Shown: piece by piece, positions 11,763 through 22,871 of the stretch | How positions within the stretch are numbered: position 1 is the first letter of the stretch | Layout: the number at the start of each line of letters is the position of its first letter | Assembly (NCBI GenBank): GCA_009801085.1 | Contig: VNWV01000002.1 | Location: 3,906,001 to 3,970,000 of the forward strand | Source of the DNA: Lasiodiplodia sp. COLG20 | Taxonomy: Eukaryota > Ascomycota > Dothideomycetes > Botryosphaeriales > Botryosphaeriaceae | Length of the DNA stretch: 64,000 nucleotides | Reading direction: 5' to 3' | The notes under the pieces: model-generated | The model's input: only the letters and a program-made list of their open reading frames with translations | What the model was told of the DNA's origin: nothing | The model's database searches: none | Program-made: the position numbers and the translations under genes

Positions 11763-14498
11763 TCAAGCTTCGGTCATATCGTCATCATCCTCATCGTGGA
11801 CAATGGCGCGCGATGGACCAGCGACGGCAGATCCGGAGCCGGTCGTGCCGTTAGCGGAAGACATAGTGGTCGGAGTGCCACCCTGGTACTTCTGGTCCAA
11901 CTCTTGCAGACAGTCAAGCGCTGCAACCAGCTTCTCCCTATCGGCCTTCAATCCTCGTCGGCGCATCTCGCGAGCGGGGTCCTCTGCAAGCAAACGCGCA
12001 CAGGTGTCCTGGTTGTTCTCGCAGAAAATTCCAAGCGCGTTGATTAGCTCGTCTTTCAAGCCCTCCTTCATCTTCTCAAACAATTCTGCCTGGATTCCCA
12101 TCACAACGCTGTCAATGTAGCGCATGGAAGCAATGTTGTAATATCCGCGAATTTTCGACATTGCCTCGACCTCCCTGGAGAAGGGGTCCGGGCCAAGCAC
12201 TGAAATACGGAAGCTCAAGTCATTCGCCTTGCGTTGGCGCTCTGTCTTCGAAGTCGTCTTGCCGGTGGTGGCGTCCAGCGCATCGAAGTACATAGTGGTG
12301 CGTGCCTGGATCCTTGCGTTCTGGAAAATTTCCAGCTCCTGCTTCTCGTTGTACTCAAGAGCGGCCGCGTTTTCCGTGATCGGCTTGTACAGCTCGAGCC
12401 TCAAGGCTCGAGGGGCAGCACGGTCCCGCTGCTCAATGAATGCAGCGTCAAGGAAGTTTTCCGATAGCCGGGACGTCTCCCTCGACAGCTCCGTCGTCCT
12501 CCATTTCGCCAGCGTGTCGTCCAAAGCCTGGTAGAGCGTATTCCGGAGCGCCAAGTGCAGACCCTCTAAGAACTCCTTCGTTGGGTGCTTCCAGCTTTCC
12601 AAGGTCTTCAATCGAAGGTAATTGAGGGCCTTGGGGTCAATTTCCCCCGGGATGTCCGAGGACGACTTCTCGTTCAAGGTCTGCTGGATTTCCTCCAGAT
12701 CAAACCTTTTGGTGTATTGGTTGCCAGGTCCTCCACGACGCGAAGGAGTGCTGTCGGAAGGCAACTTCCTTTTCTTGGTTGGTGTAGGTTGGACACTGGG
12801 GGCCCGCTCGTTGTCTGAGTCGTCGATGGAAATCACGTCTCTGGGCCTCGAGAAGGAAGAGGATGCTTGGCTTGTGCTTTGGCTCTGGTTCTGCATCACT
12901 ACTGAGTTCGACCTGGCTTTGGCATGCTGAACATCACGAGGTGTCTTGACGAGCATAGTGGGTCGCTGTGCAGTTATTCCATCTCGGAACTCATTGCGGA
13001 GGGATTTCCACACTAAGCGGAACTCGTTTTCAGGATAATCTCCTTCCATCTGCTTTGAGATTTTGTCGGTGAACTTGTTGATCGTGTCTGAGACGATGCG
13101 TAGAGCGTCTGTAGTCGGCGGCTCTGGGAGATGCGCAAGCTCTGCATCGATCTTTGACAGCTGCTCCTGGACACGCTCGTGGATACTCGGTAGGCTTTTC
13201 AAAATCTGAATCGCGAGCATCTGAGACAGCTTATCTTGGAGCTTTGGGGTCCCAAAGCGGTCGCTGAATTGCAGGAAACGGTCAGCCCACGGCTTCGTCT
13301 TCGAAAACCATTCGGATTCTTGAACACGGGCAGCCGCGTGGTCCATGCCTCTATCAAGGTCGGCCTGGGATGGATTTCGCACCACGTGGTATCCATGGCC
13401 AAGCTGGAACGACTCTCCTCGTAGGATATCCTCCCAACGATCGACTGGGTCTCCACGAGGTAGACGATCTGGCTTCGTGAGGATTCCGAGACACCTGTCG
13501 ATAGCTCCGTATTTGCGAAGAAGCCCTGCGGAACTGGAATTCTGGATGTCATTCTCCATAGAGCAGGCCAAGAGAACGAGAGCGTTGTCTTTCGAGACGT
13601 AGCGCTTGACCAACTGTTTAACGAGCTTGATGAGCGAGAGATCGTCCAAATTCTCCGTCTGGCTGATGACGCCAGGCAAGTCGTAGAACGAGAGGTTGGG
13701 AAGTCCCGGCGCAGATATCTCTAGACACACCAAGTTGGGAGAGAATTCAACTTGGTATTGACCGCCACCGATATCTGTGGATGGTTGCAATGGGACGAAA
13801 GTCATGGGGTCGGATCCTGGATTCAACGTCGCCAATTGTGCTTGGTAAATGACGTTTTGCAGTTCCTTCTTGATGTAGACGGTCTTAAAATGCATGGTCT
13901 CTGGCGTTTCTAACTCCTCCCATGGAAAGAAAGCTGGCGGTTTGCCAGTGGGCAAGTAAGAGGCGCGGGCATCATAGAAGAACTCTCGTCGGAGCGAGAC
14001 ATCGCAGCGCCAACGGGCGTTTGTTTCCTTGTTCTCCGTCAGGGTGATCTGCATGGGGCAGCGGGTGCATGTTCCGCTGCTGCGAGGAACTTGGATGCCT
14101 GAGATGGCGTTGATGACGGAGCTCTTTCCGGTGCTCTGATCGCCGATGACGACTATCTTGGGGGTGTTGCCGGCGACCTTGGTGATGCCGAGCTGCTCGA
14201 TCTTGTTGATTGCCTGAACAAGCTCTTTTACGCCACGTCCAAGGTTTTCGATGGCAATGTTGTCGGGGAGTGCCGTAGCTTTGTCTGTTAGCGAAGTATT
14301 TATCGTCAAGATCTCAGACTTACTGGAGCGGCTCTGGTGGTCGGCTTGCGACAACGCTTGTGAGGATGCTTCCATCTTGACGGTGCGCGACATCGTCTCC
14401 ACCACAGACTCGTCTCTGTCCCTGGCAGACTGACCGCTGGAAGGTAGATGGACCAGATTTGTGACTGATGGCTGGCGTGAGCTCCGCGTGCCTACCAT
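11763..14498 (-). CDS. Dynamin-family large GTPase, 911 aa
   Basis: A single exon. G1 is GDQSTGKSS (residues ~119-127), followed by the SGTCTRCP switch I region, DLPG (G3) and TKPD (G4). The GTPase, middle and C-terminal effector regions are in the usual order. The family remodels membranes or, in Mx-type members, restricts viruses; this one resembles the Mx-like fungal paralogues more than Vps1/Dnm1. A disordered insert in the stalk region has VISIDDSDNE, which fits a SUMO-interacting motif, followed by a basic KKRKLP that could be a nuclear signal. It is divergent from the hydrolase-ubiquitin gene, ~1.5 kb away. Family sure; role unknown. Confidence 0.93.
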   Translation of the reverse strand: MVGTRSSRQPSVTNLVHLPSSGQSARDRDESVVETMSRTVKMEASSQALSQADHQSRSSKSEILTINTSLTDKATALPDNIAIENLGRGVKELVQAINKIEQLGITKVAGNTPKIVVIGDQSTGKSSVINAISGIQVPRSSGTCTRCPMQITLTENKETNARWRCDVSLRREFFYDARASYLPTGKPPAFFPWEELETPETMHFKTVYIKKELQNVIYQAQLATLNPGSDPMTFVPLQPSTDIGGGQYQVEFSPNLVCLEISAPGLPNLSFYDLPGVISQTENLDDLSLIKLVKQLVKRYVSKDNALVLLACSMENDIQNSSSAGLLRKYGAIDRCLGILTKPDRLPRGDPVDRWEDILRGESFQLGHGYHVVRNPSQADLDRGMDHAAARVQESEWFSKTKPWADRFLQFSDRFGTPKLQDKLSQMLAIQILKSLPSIHERVQEQLSKIDAELAHLPEPPTTDALRIVSDTINKFTDKISKQMEGDYPENEFRLVWKSLRNEFRDGITAQRPTMLVKTPRDVQHAKARSNSVVMQNQSQSTSQASSSFSRPRDVISIDDSDNERAPSVQPTPTKKRKLPSDSTPSRRGGPGNQYTKRFDLEEIQQTLNEKSSSDIPGEIDPKALNYLRLKTLESWKHPTKEFLEGLHLALRNTLYQALDDTLAKWRTTELSRETSRLSENFLDAAFIEQRDRAAPRALRLELYKPITENAAALEYNEKQELEIFQNARIQARTTMYFDALDATTGKTTSKTERQRKANDLSFRISVLGPDPFSREVEAMSKIRGYYNIASMRYIDSVVMGIQAELFEKMKEGLKDELINALGIFCENNQDTCARLLAEDPAREMRRRGLKADREKLVAALDCLQELDQKYQGGTPTTMSSANGTTGSGSAVAGPSRAIVHDEDDDDMTEA

Positions 14499-15992
14499 TG
14501 TGCTTCCTGGAAGCGCACACAGCCTTGAGGAGGTGATGGAATGGGTGGCGAAGCTGATATGGTCAGCAAAATCAGTAAGATGGGGGAAAAGTAGTCAAGG
14601 TGAAGAAGAGTGGAGGGAAAGAGGTTGTGATTTGTCGCTGAGCTTGCGAGGCTGCGATTGCTTACCTTGTGGGTGAGCAAATTGAATCTGCGATTTGCGC
14701 CGAAGTGAGGTGTTCTTCCTGTTGACGGTGGTGGCTGTTCAACTCGAGCGCATTCACTATTGCGCAGTTGAACGATACCAGGATCAGGATGGTCGATATC
14801 AAGAGCTGGCTATCAAGCGCCCATGAGGACGCGCGAAGCGATGGTGGTGACGAAGCGAGGAGAGGAACGTCGGAAAGCAAGAGCTGGGTTTATATGCAGG
14901 GTCTAAAGAGCGGAGTGATGGCGCGCGCGTGTTGTGTTGGGCGAACGGGTCTGGCGATGGGAAGACGGACGTCCGTGAAAACACACAAAACAGACTGCGC
15001 ACAGCCGCGCCGGCTCCCGCTGCGGCGCACTTGCGCTGGGCTGCGAACCGTGTGAAAGCTGCGAGGAGTACAGAATTCACTACACTGGTCTAGTACCGGA
15101 TTTTCTAAACCCAAGAGCCAGTTGGCGGGGAATTATGCAGGAGCATCAGAGAGAAGCATTGCACAGGGCTACGGGGGTGCGTAGTGTAGCAACGCAGTCT
15201 GTATCCGCGCATGAGCCGACGCTAGGCAAGACGCGTCTCGTCAGGCGCAGGGATCTGAAGACGCGTTGCCGATCGCGACGACGCGCCGCCGTCAAGCTTC
15301 CTGGCGCACTTGTGGGTTCGGCGGGGTCAGCCACAGCTTTCCGTGCCTTTTTGCGGAGAGGCTCAGCGCTCCAGGCCGACTGCGCGTGCTGTCGAAGTCG
15401 CGATAACAACGCCGCCTCAACCACGAACCAGTCGTGCGAAGGACGCGACAACCACAACAACTCACACCCTCTTATCTGTCTATTCGTACGTGGATTTCTT
15501 GTTGCATATGTAAGTGCTATGCTAGAAGGATGAGATACGACTATTGATATTCTTTCAGTAAGATCAAGCAAGTAGGAGCCTTATCTGCACGTGACATGTT
15601 CAGCCTGGTGGAGGGCGGTCGTATGCCTGCTGACTTCAGCCTGCTGAGCTGGCAGGACGATCCGTTACCGTCTCTCTTCACGCCATCGGATCCATCTAAA
15701 CTACCAGCACTATTCAGTCTGCAAAGCTCTTTGCTGGCAGACCCCTCCGCGCAGAGTATCTCCTACAGTCTCTTCATGTCCCGCGGCACAAATTCCCGTG
15801 CCAGCTTCAGTCACTGCTCGGAGCAGGGGTATCTACGCAACCGATTCATCTGATCCCCCAGCAGGCTTGGTATGGTGCCAGACCGAGCTTTGCAGCTATT
15901 GACGAGGATCGACAATCTTTCCCTTCACGGGTTCACAGCAGATTCTTTACCACAGCTCCGTACACTTCCAAGCGAGATTTCGCAAATGCGAG
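14499..15992. other. Divergent intergenic region
   Basis: Shared upstream region of the dynamin gene and the hydrolase-ubiquitin gene. Two plus-strand frames (15596-15853 and 15872-16054) are open but have no recognisable protein or splice link. It could hold 5' UTR exons. Confidence 0.45.
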
Positions 15993-18930
15993 ATGACCCA
16001 GGAAACAAAGCGGCTGACTTACCGTGTGAGTGGGTTGCCACCGCGAGTAGATGAAGCCGGCGTTAAGGATATCTTGAGAGAATTATTGGATAAAAGCAAG
16101 GACAATGAAGAGGATTGCATTCGCATCCAAGTGCTTTCCCTCGCGCGGAGTCTGAGTGTGGCCACAGAAACTCCCACGAAGCAGGCAACTGTCACTATAG
16201 ACCCTTCCCAAAGACTCTTGCAGGGCAAGCTGCTCTTTTCACCTACGTATAGAGGAGCCGAATACTCGGTCACGATCGATCGAGACTTCCTAGGCTTCAC
16301 AGTACTCAATGACGTACATGACGACGAGCTCCTCCTCAAGTCTGTATAGTAGCCCTCAGAGTTGGTCCACTTCGCTAACAGGCCATAGTTGTGTTGCAAT
16401 AAGTGGCCTTGCAAGCCACCCATTTGGGTCATGGCAACGACGTCAAGACAGACACGGAAAATCCTCCATGTGGCTGAGAGACGAGCTCCCGAAGGATTTG
16501 CAGCGAACTAGAGTGATCACATACGGCTATGATACTCAACTGGACACAGCTTCTTTCCAAAACATCCAAGATTTGGCCACGGCATTCAAGAACAAACTAC
16601 GCGCCTTTGGCTTCGAGTCGGCCTCGGCAAAGCCGATAGTTTTCCTCGCTCACAGCCTTGGAGGCATTATTCTCAAACAAGCCTTCATTCAGGCAATGAA
16701 TTCGAGAATCCCTACTTTACTGGAAAACACAAAAGCATGTCTGTGTTTCGGTGTGCCAAATCGTGGCATGACAATCGATCAGTTAGCTACGTTGGTCTAT
16801 GGCTACCCGACAAAAAACTTAGTCCATGATCTCTCTGTTGAATCGAAGGAATTGGAAGAGATCGACCGTAAATTCAAAGAGCTTCAGGAAGCCCAGAGCT
16901 TGGACATCATATCGTTCTACGAGACGAAAATGACGAAGACCGTGGAGGTATGTCTGCCATGCAATATTTTCTAAATGTTCTCTGTTGATGAACCATCCTT
17001 AGCAATCGAACGACGGCAAATGGAGTAGATGTGGCCGTGAAGTAATCATGGTCGAGCGCGAATCAGCAATCATGTCATGCTCCCGGGACGTGCATCCTAT
17101 CAACAAAGACCACTCGGCGATGGTAAAGTTCGAACCAAAGGACGACGACTATACCATCGTGAGAGGCCATCTTTATGAGATCTTGATGGAACTTGTTGAA
17201 TATGAAGCTCAAAAGACTGTCCCAGTCGCTAAAGCACCCTCGAAACCTCTTGTCTATTCACTATGCAAGAAAACTAATGCCATCACCTTTTTGGGTTACC
17301 AAAAGAACACGTTCGATTGGGACAAGTTTCGCTCAATTGACAATTTGCAAATCAGCTTCCGGCGAACTGTAAGAGTTCACGAAAACGGCACGACCACCGA
17401 CCAACCTCCTGACCTGGGTGCATTTCCGATCTATGACACCAAAAAGTACCCAGAGCATTTCAGATCTCACAACGGGTACTTCATACCCATATACCGTAAG
17501 TCGTGACAAGCATCAGTTGTATACAAGGCCTTGGACTTACCTTTTATAGAGAGGGAAGCTTTCTGGATACAATTTTCGTCTGAATCGCCCTATGCCATCA
17601 AAATCTATTTGGGAGGGATCAATGCGATTTCGGGGGAGCCAAGAGAAGAGACAGATGTTACTCGTATTCGCCGCCTGATATTAGGAGCTCGAAAGATGCC
17701 ACTCCAAGACTATGTTGTCACACCAGAGCAAAAGGCTATCTACGGGATCGCACATCAAGACGGCAATGTTCGACAATTCGTCGCAATGCCCATGGGATCT
17801 GGCTATTCCGTCGAAATTCAAGTGACCAAAGAGGAGATCTTTGGGGGACTGCAGATCGAAGTCACACCTACTTATCCGCCGGTCGACGCATTGCCCGGCC
17901 CTTGGCCCATTGTTGTCAGGACCTATTCGAATTCTTATATCGTCCAGGTTCGACCAACCAGCACTATCGACGAAGTAAAGTCCCTCCTGCAAGATATGAC
18001 AGAGATTCCCGTTGACCAACAGCGGTTGATCTTCTCTGGAAAACAGCTTGAAAACGGGAGGACTTTGTCCGACTATAACATACAAATCGTGAGTCAAATC
18101 CTCTCATCTACGAAAGAAGAAGACGTTTTTTGAGTTTGATTCTAAGATATGACTAGAAGTCCTGCATCCATCTTGTTCTGAGGCTCCGAGGTGGGGGCCC
18201 GGTGGAGTATGATGAATTCATGAGTGTTGCTGTGAGCGGGTGCATCGGACAAGTCATTCATCTCGATGATTCCGGCCCTCAAACATGGGATAGCTCAAGG
18301 ACTACATGTGTAGATATTCAACTCCTCGACTGTGAGGTGTTCAAGAGGGTTACAGGCCTTGATCCTCCGGAACAACCCATTAGCGCCGTGGAGTACCGAG
18401 AACGCGGGTATCCATACCATGAGCGTTCTAACAAGGAAACTAGTGAGCTCAACACAATGTTTGCTGATGTCAGGCCTGTCAACCGGATTGACAAAGAACG
18501 ATTGCGGACGCGGATTCCCGAAGATGCGATCAAGCAACTGGAGATGGCGGTGGCAGTTTCAAAGATCCAGGGCAACAGCCAGGAAACGAGAGGATTCCGA
18601 CATCGAAGGACGTTAGAGGGAGAGGTTGAAAAAGCTCTGCAAAATCCGAACTTGAAGAGGGAACTACGCGGTATAGAAGGGCCAAGGATCGAGAGATTTC
18701 CTCTGACGCTCCCAGAGAGGAGAAGAACATGGGGCCCAGAAGATGAAAGCTCGGAAGATGGAAGTTCGGAGGATGGGAGGACGGAAGATGAAAGGGTGGA
18801 AAATCAGAATACTAGGGATAAAGACGAAGGACGGGAAAGTACCCTGTATCGTTGGTTACGGGAAGTCTTCCGTAGAATACCACGGGTTGTTGTTGTGAAG
18901 AGGAGCGGAAAGCTCAAGAGGGCGAACTAA
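15993..18930 (+). CDS. SesB-like alpha/beta hydrolase with internal ubiquitin domain, ~904 aa
   Basis: Five exons, best read as 15993-16313, 16360-16947, 17003-17495, 17550-18088 and 18157-18930. The first intron is ambiguous: 46 nt (16314-16359) or 64 nt (16338-16401); both keep frame. Residues ~1-105 are the domain that precedes SesB hydrolases in fungi. Then comes an alpha/beta hydrolase with [21 protein letters not shown] and nucleophile motif AHSLGG (Ser ~206). A middle region of ~280 aa is unassigned. Residues ~587-660 are a ubiquitin fold with [20 protein letters not shown] and LRLRGG; intron 4 lies within it. A C-terminal ~240 aa continues past the GG, ending acidic then basic. Known SesB domains are the N-terminal effectors of fungal NLRs. 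No NACHT domain is present here. Confidence 0.85.
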
Positions 18931-19412
18931 ATAGGAATGCGAGTTGTGCTAGTGTTGTTCCCGAAGCAGTGACCTACAGACCCCACTCGTGGCCGTCTCC
19001 GCACTTGAACCGCTGGGGGCATACCCTGTGTTGAGGTGGAGCATCAGCTGTCGGTCATATCGATAAGTGGCTGAGGATCAGCAAGCAGCTGCTGAGCGGC
19101 GGCTCACACGTCATTCGCCGGCTCTGCAGGGCTGCGGTCATATTTAGAGCATTCAGCGCAGGCACGAGGTGCGAGCACGGCCCCGTGATGCGCAGCGGCG
19201 TCAGACTGGGCGTCGAGGGGTCGGTGGGTCGGGAGCGGCTGGGCGGTGAATCGTTCCTGGGCTGCGCGTACCACTCCTTGCCGATGCCACGCTGCCCCAA
19301 CCCTCCACCATAAAGCTGTCCTCAATTGCGCCACGGCCAGTTTGCTGCACGCCCGATACCCACTGCGCCGAGATTTGAGAGACAAGCCCCATCCCTGCCC
19401 CGCACTTTCGCT
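18931..19412. other. Intergenic, no gene seen
   Basis: Terminator region of the hydrolase-ubiquitin gene and promoter of the GDP-mannose pyrophosphorylase gene. Confidence 0.5.
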
Positions 19413-20900
19413 ATGAGTCTCCAGGTCCCTTTCCGCGGCAAGGCGCCCGGCCAGCCGCCCTCAACCAAGGCCGTCATTCTGGTATGCTTTTTCGCTCCGC
19501 TCCGAAGCAATTGTTGCTGACAGCTGGCAGGTCGGCGGTCCCTCCAGAGGAACGCGCTTCCGGCCGCTATCGCTTGACGTTCCTAAGGTATTCCCAAAAC
19601 GTCGGCCACGCCTGCCAGACCGCCTGTAAAGCTGACTAGCGCAGCCGCTTTTCGACGTCGCCGGACACCCCATTATAGAGCACTGCTTCCGCGCCATCAC
19701 AAAGGTCCCCGAGATCAAGGAGGTCTTCATTGTCGGCTACTACGACGAGTCGGTTTTCCGCGACTTCATCAAGGAAGCCGCCAACAATTTCCCCCACATC
19801 AAGCTCCAGTACCTGCGGGAATACCAGGCCCTGGGCACCGCCGGCGGCCTGTACCACTTCCGCGATGCCATCCTCAAGGGCCACCCGGAGCGCTTCTTCG
19901 TCATCAATGCCGACGTCTGCTGCTCCTTCCCGCTGAACGAGATGCTCAAGCTTTCCGAGGAGAAGGACGCCGAGGCCGTTATCCTGGGCACCAGGGTTAG
20001 CAACGAGGCTGCCACCAACTTCGGTTGCATCGTCTCGGATGCCCACACCAAGCGTGTTCTGCACTACGTCGAGAAGCCCGAGTCGCACATCTCCAACCTG
20101 ATCAACTGCGGTGTCTACCTTTTCTCCACTGAAGCCATCTTCCCCTCGATCCGCTCCGCCATCAAGCGCCGCACCGAACGCCCCCGTCTCCTCTCCTACC
20201 CCTCCTCCGAGAACCTCGAATCCTCATTCATACAGGCTGAAGACGAAGACGAGGGTGAGACTCAGGTCATCAGACTGGAGCAAGACATTCTGTCGGATCT
20301 GGCCGACACCAGGTCCTTCTTCGTGCTGGAGACCAAGGACTTCTGGCGCCAGATCAAGACCGCTGGCTCCGCTGTCCCTGCCAACGCTCTCTACCTCCAG
20401 AAGGCATGGCAGTCCGGCTCGGAAGAGCTCTCGCAGCCCTCGGCCAACATCATTCCTCCCGTCTACATCCACCCCACCGCTCAAGTCGACCCCACTGCTA
20501 AGCTTGGTCCCAATGTCTCCATTGGTGCCCGCGCGCACATCGGAGCCGGTGTCCGTATCAAGGAGTCGATTGTCCTGGAGGATGTGTCCATCAAGCACGA
20601 CGCATGTGTGCTCTACACCATTGTCGGCTGGAGTAGCAAGATTGGTGCATGGGCTCGCGTTGAGGGCACTCCTCTGCCCCACACCACGCACAACACGAGC
20701 ATCGTCAAGAACGGTGTTAAGGTCCAGAGCATTACCATTCTCAGCAAGGAGTGCGCCGTTGGAGATGAAGTTCGGGTGCAGAACTGCGTCTGCCTGCCGA
20801 ACAAGGAGCTCAAGAAGGTATGGGACCAACTGCATCGCCATTTGCTCGCAATAATACTGACTATTTCCTCTAGGATGTCGCGAACGAGGTTATCATGTAG
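19413..20900 (+). CDS. GMPPA: Mannose-1-phosphate guanylyltransferase alpha (GMPPA), 441 aa
   Basis: Four exons, 19413-19481, 19531-19587, 19645-20817 and 20874-20900; introns 49, 57 and 56 nt. The first two exons rebuild the nucleotidyltransferase motif VILVGGPSRGTRFRPLS, and the last adds only DVANEVIM. The N-terminal half is the nucleotidyl-transferase fold. From ~310 on are hexapeptide repeats forming a left-handed beta helix. Length and the GGP-x-x-GTRFRPLS form fit the alpha subunit, which in animals regulates the catalytic GMPPB; together they supply GDP-mannose for cell-wall mannan, N-glycans and GPI anchors. Expected in the cytosol. Assignment to alpha rather than beta is likely but not certain. 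Confidence 0.92.
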
Positions 20901-21366
20901 AGAGCTAAAGGGCATAACATCACGGCCGGACATGTCAAAGAAAAAACAGTGCACAATTACGATATCATAGCAGACGAGCAAGAACATGGCTACGGTCATG
21001 GGGCTATTATAAAGCTCAAATTAATATTTCGGGGACTCACATGGTGCAATTGGACCTTTCCTTGGTCGAATTGCGCTTGTAGAGTCAGTTATTTGCAGCT
21101 GTGATCCAAATGGCGGTGGTGTGTTTGACAGGTTGTACGGGGATTAAAAAAAGACATGACGATTCGCGATAAGCCTCAAGGGATCTTCACAACGCTGCCG
21201 ATCAATTCCAGGCCCTTCCCGCTCCGGACTTCCCATCCTTTACGGTACCCCACCACACTACCGGCCGTCTACCCCGCCACAATCCGCTCCCGCACGCTCT
21301 CCTCCCCCCCTTCCTGCATCACCACTCAATCATTCTCCTCCCCACCCTCTCTATCCCGTCATCACC
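20901..21366. other. Intergenic, no gene seen
   Basis: 3' flank of GMPPA and a pyrimidine-rich promoter/5' UTR for the following oxygenase. Confidence 0.5.
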
Positions 21367-22515
21367 ATGACTACAAACACATCAGCAACCCTCCCAATCA
21401 TCGACATCTCCCCCTTCCTCCTTCCCTCCACCACCAACAAAGACGCCCGCACCGCAACCGCCCACGCCCTCGCCCGCGCCTGCCACGACACCGGCTTCTT
21501 CTACCTCACCGGCCACGGCATCCCGGACAGCACCCTCCAATCCATCCTCACCCTCGCCCAGCGCTTCTTCCTCGAAGCCTCGGACGACGAGAAGAACGCC
21601 ATCCGGCGGCGCGACGCCGGCGTAGTCGAGACCGTCGCCCAGCAACAGGCCGTCGTCGGCGGTACCGGCGGGGGCGAAGAGAAAGAAGCAGCGGCGGCCG
21701 CAGCGTTCGTCGGCGGCGACGGCGCGCGCGGGTACCAGCGGATCGGGGAGAACGTGACCAAGGGGCAGCGGGACTGGCACGAGGCGGTCGACTTTTACGC
21801 GGAGTGGGAGGGGGGAAGCGGTGGGCCGCCGTACGAGCTGCTGCAGGGGCCGAACTTGTGGCCGCGGCACCCGCCGGGGTTGAGAGAGGAGTACGAAAGG
21901 TACGTCGGGCTGGTTGAGGGCGTGGGGACGGCGGTGGTGCGGGCGATGGGGGAGGCGTTGGGGTTCGAGGGGGATGAGGCGGATGTGTTTGTGCGGGCGA
22001 CGAGGAAGAGTTTTTGGGTGATGCGGTTGATTGGGTATCCAGGGTTGCGGGAGGGCGAGGGGAGGGAGGACGGGTTTAGTTGTGGGGAGCATACTGGTAG
22101 GTGGTTGCCTTTCTTTTCACAAAGATGTGTGGAGTTGGAGACGGTGGGAGCTGACTGGATGCTAGATTATGGCTGTGTGACGCTTCTCCTGGCAGACAGC
22201 ACGCCTAATGCGTTGCAAGTCCAGCGGAAAGACGGGTCGTGGATATCCGCTGATCCGATTCCTGGCGCTTTCGTGGTGAACATCGGGGACATGATCGAAC
22301 GCTGGACCAACGGCTTGTGGAAATCGACAAATCATCGAGTAATACATCGCGGCACCAACTACCGCGTGAGCGTGCCATTCTTCTTCGAACCTGACTTCAA
22401 CGCTCAGATAAAACCATTAGCGAAGTGTATTGCAGAGACGGGCGGGAAAGAGAAATATGATGAAGTGGTATATGGAGAGCATTTGCTGGCAAAAGTGAAA
22501 GGGAACTTCTACTAG
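21367..22515 (+). CDS. 2-oxoglutarate/Fe(II) oxygenase, 359 aa
   Basis: Two exons, 21367-22096 and 22166-22515. The N-terminal DIOX_N domain starts with LPIIDISPF and contains GFFYLTGHGIP. The splice junction creates the metal-binding HTD motif (GEHTDYGCVTLL), followed by the distal His in HRVIHR and the 2-oxoglutarate-binding Arg in YRVSVPFFF. These cytosolic enzymes (isopenicillin N synthase/flavonol synthase superfamily) oxidise small molecules; the substrate is not predictable. The 69-nt intron is a multiple of three with no stop, so unspliced RNA stays open but separates the HTD residues. An Ala/Glu/Val-rich insert (~95-120) is unusual. Confidence 0.9.
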   Translation: MTTNTSATLPIIDISPFLLPSTTNKDARTATAHALARACHDTGFFYLTGHGIPDSTLQSILTLAQRFFLEASDDEKNAIRRRDAGVVETVAQQQAVVGGTGGGEEKEAAAAAAFVGGDGARGYQRIGENVTKGQRDWHEAVDFYAEWEGGSGGPPYELLQGPNLWPRHPPGLREEYERYVGLVEGVGTAVVRAMGEALGFEGDEADVFVRATRKSFWVMRLIGYPGLREGEGREDGFSCGEHTGRWLPFFSQRCVELETVGADWMLDYGCVTLLLADSTPNALQVQRKDGSWISADPIPGAFVVNIGDMIERWTNGLWKSTNHRVIHRGTNYRVSVPFFFEPDFNAQIKPLAKCIAETGGKEKYDEVVYGEHLLAKVKGNFY

Positions 22516-22871
22516 AGATAGGTTAGCAACATGAGAGAAACATCAGAGTGACGCATAAGGTAGAAGGCATGACACATTCCCTCCCGTTCGCATTTCTATC
22601 CAGACGTAACAAGTCCCCGCATGAGCCCACCCTAAAAGCCTGTCCGAAGGGTGCAAACCGATCTCCAAATATAACGCCTAGTTTGAATTTTCCCCCTACG
22701 TAATTTACTGGAATGTATCATGCTCCCATCCAACCACCATGCTTGAAGGGGAATATCGGAACGATGAAAACAAAGAAAATGGGGTACAGGATGCCGGAAT
22801 TTGAGAGCCTCAAAATGGCGTATACCCGGCTCTGAGTGTATCCTCGCAGCTTCTTGGCGAGTCGAAATTTT
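22516..22871. other. Convergent 3' intergenic region
   Basis: 3' ends of the oxygenase and of the CDK1 gene face each other. Nothing else is seen. Confidence 0.5.

Noticed and set aside
15596..16054. Two open frames upstream of the hydrolase-ubiquitin gene
   Set aside because: No recognisable protein, no splice that joins them to the next exon without breaking frame, and composition like noncoding DNA.
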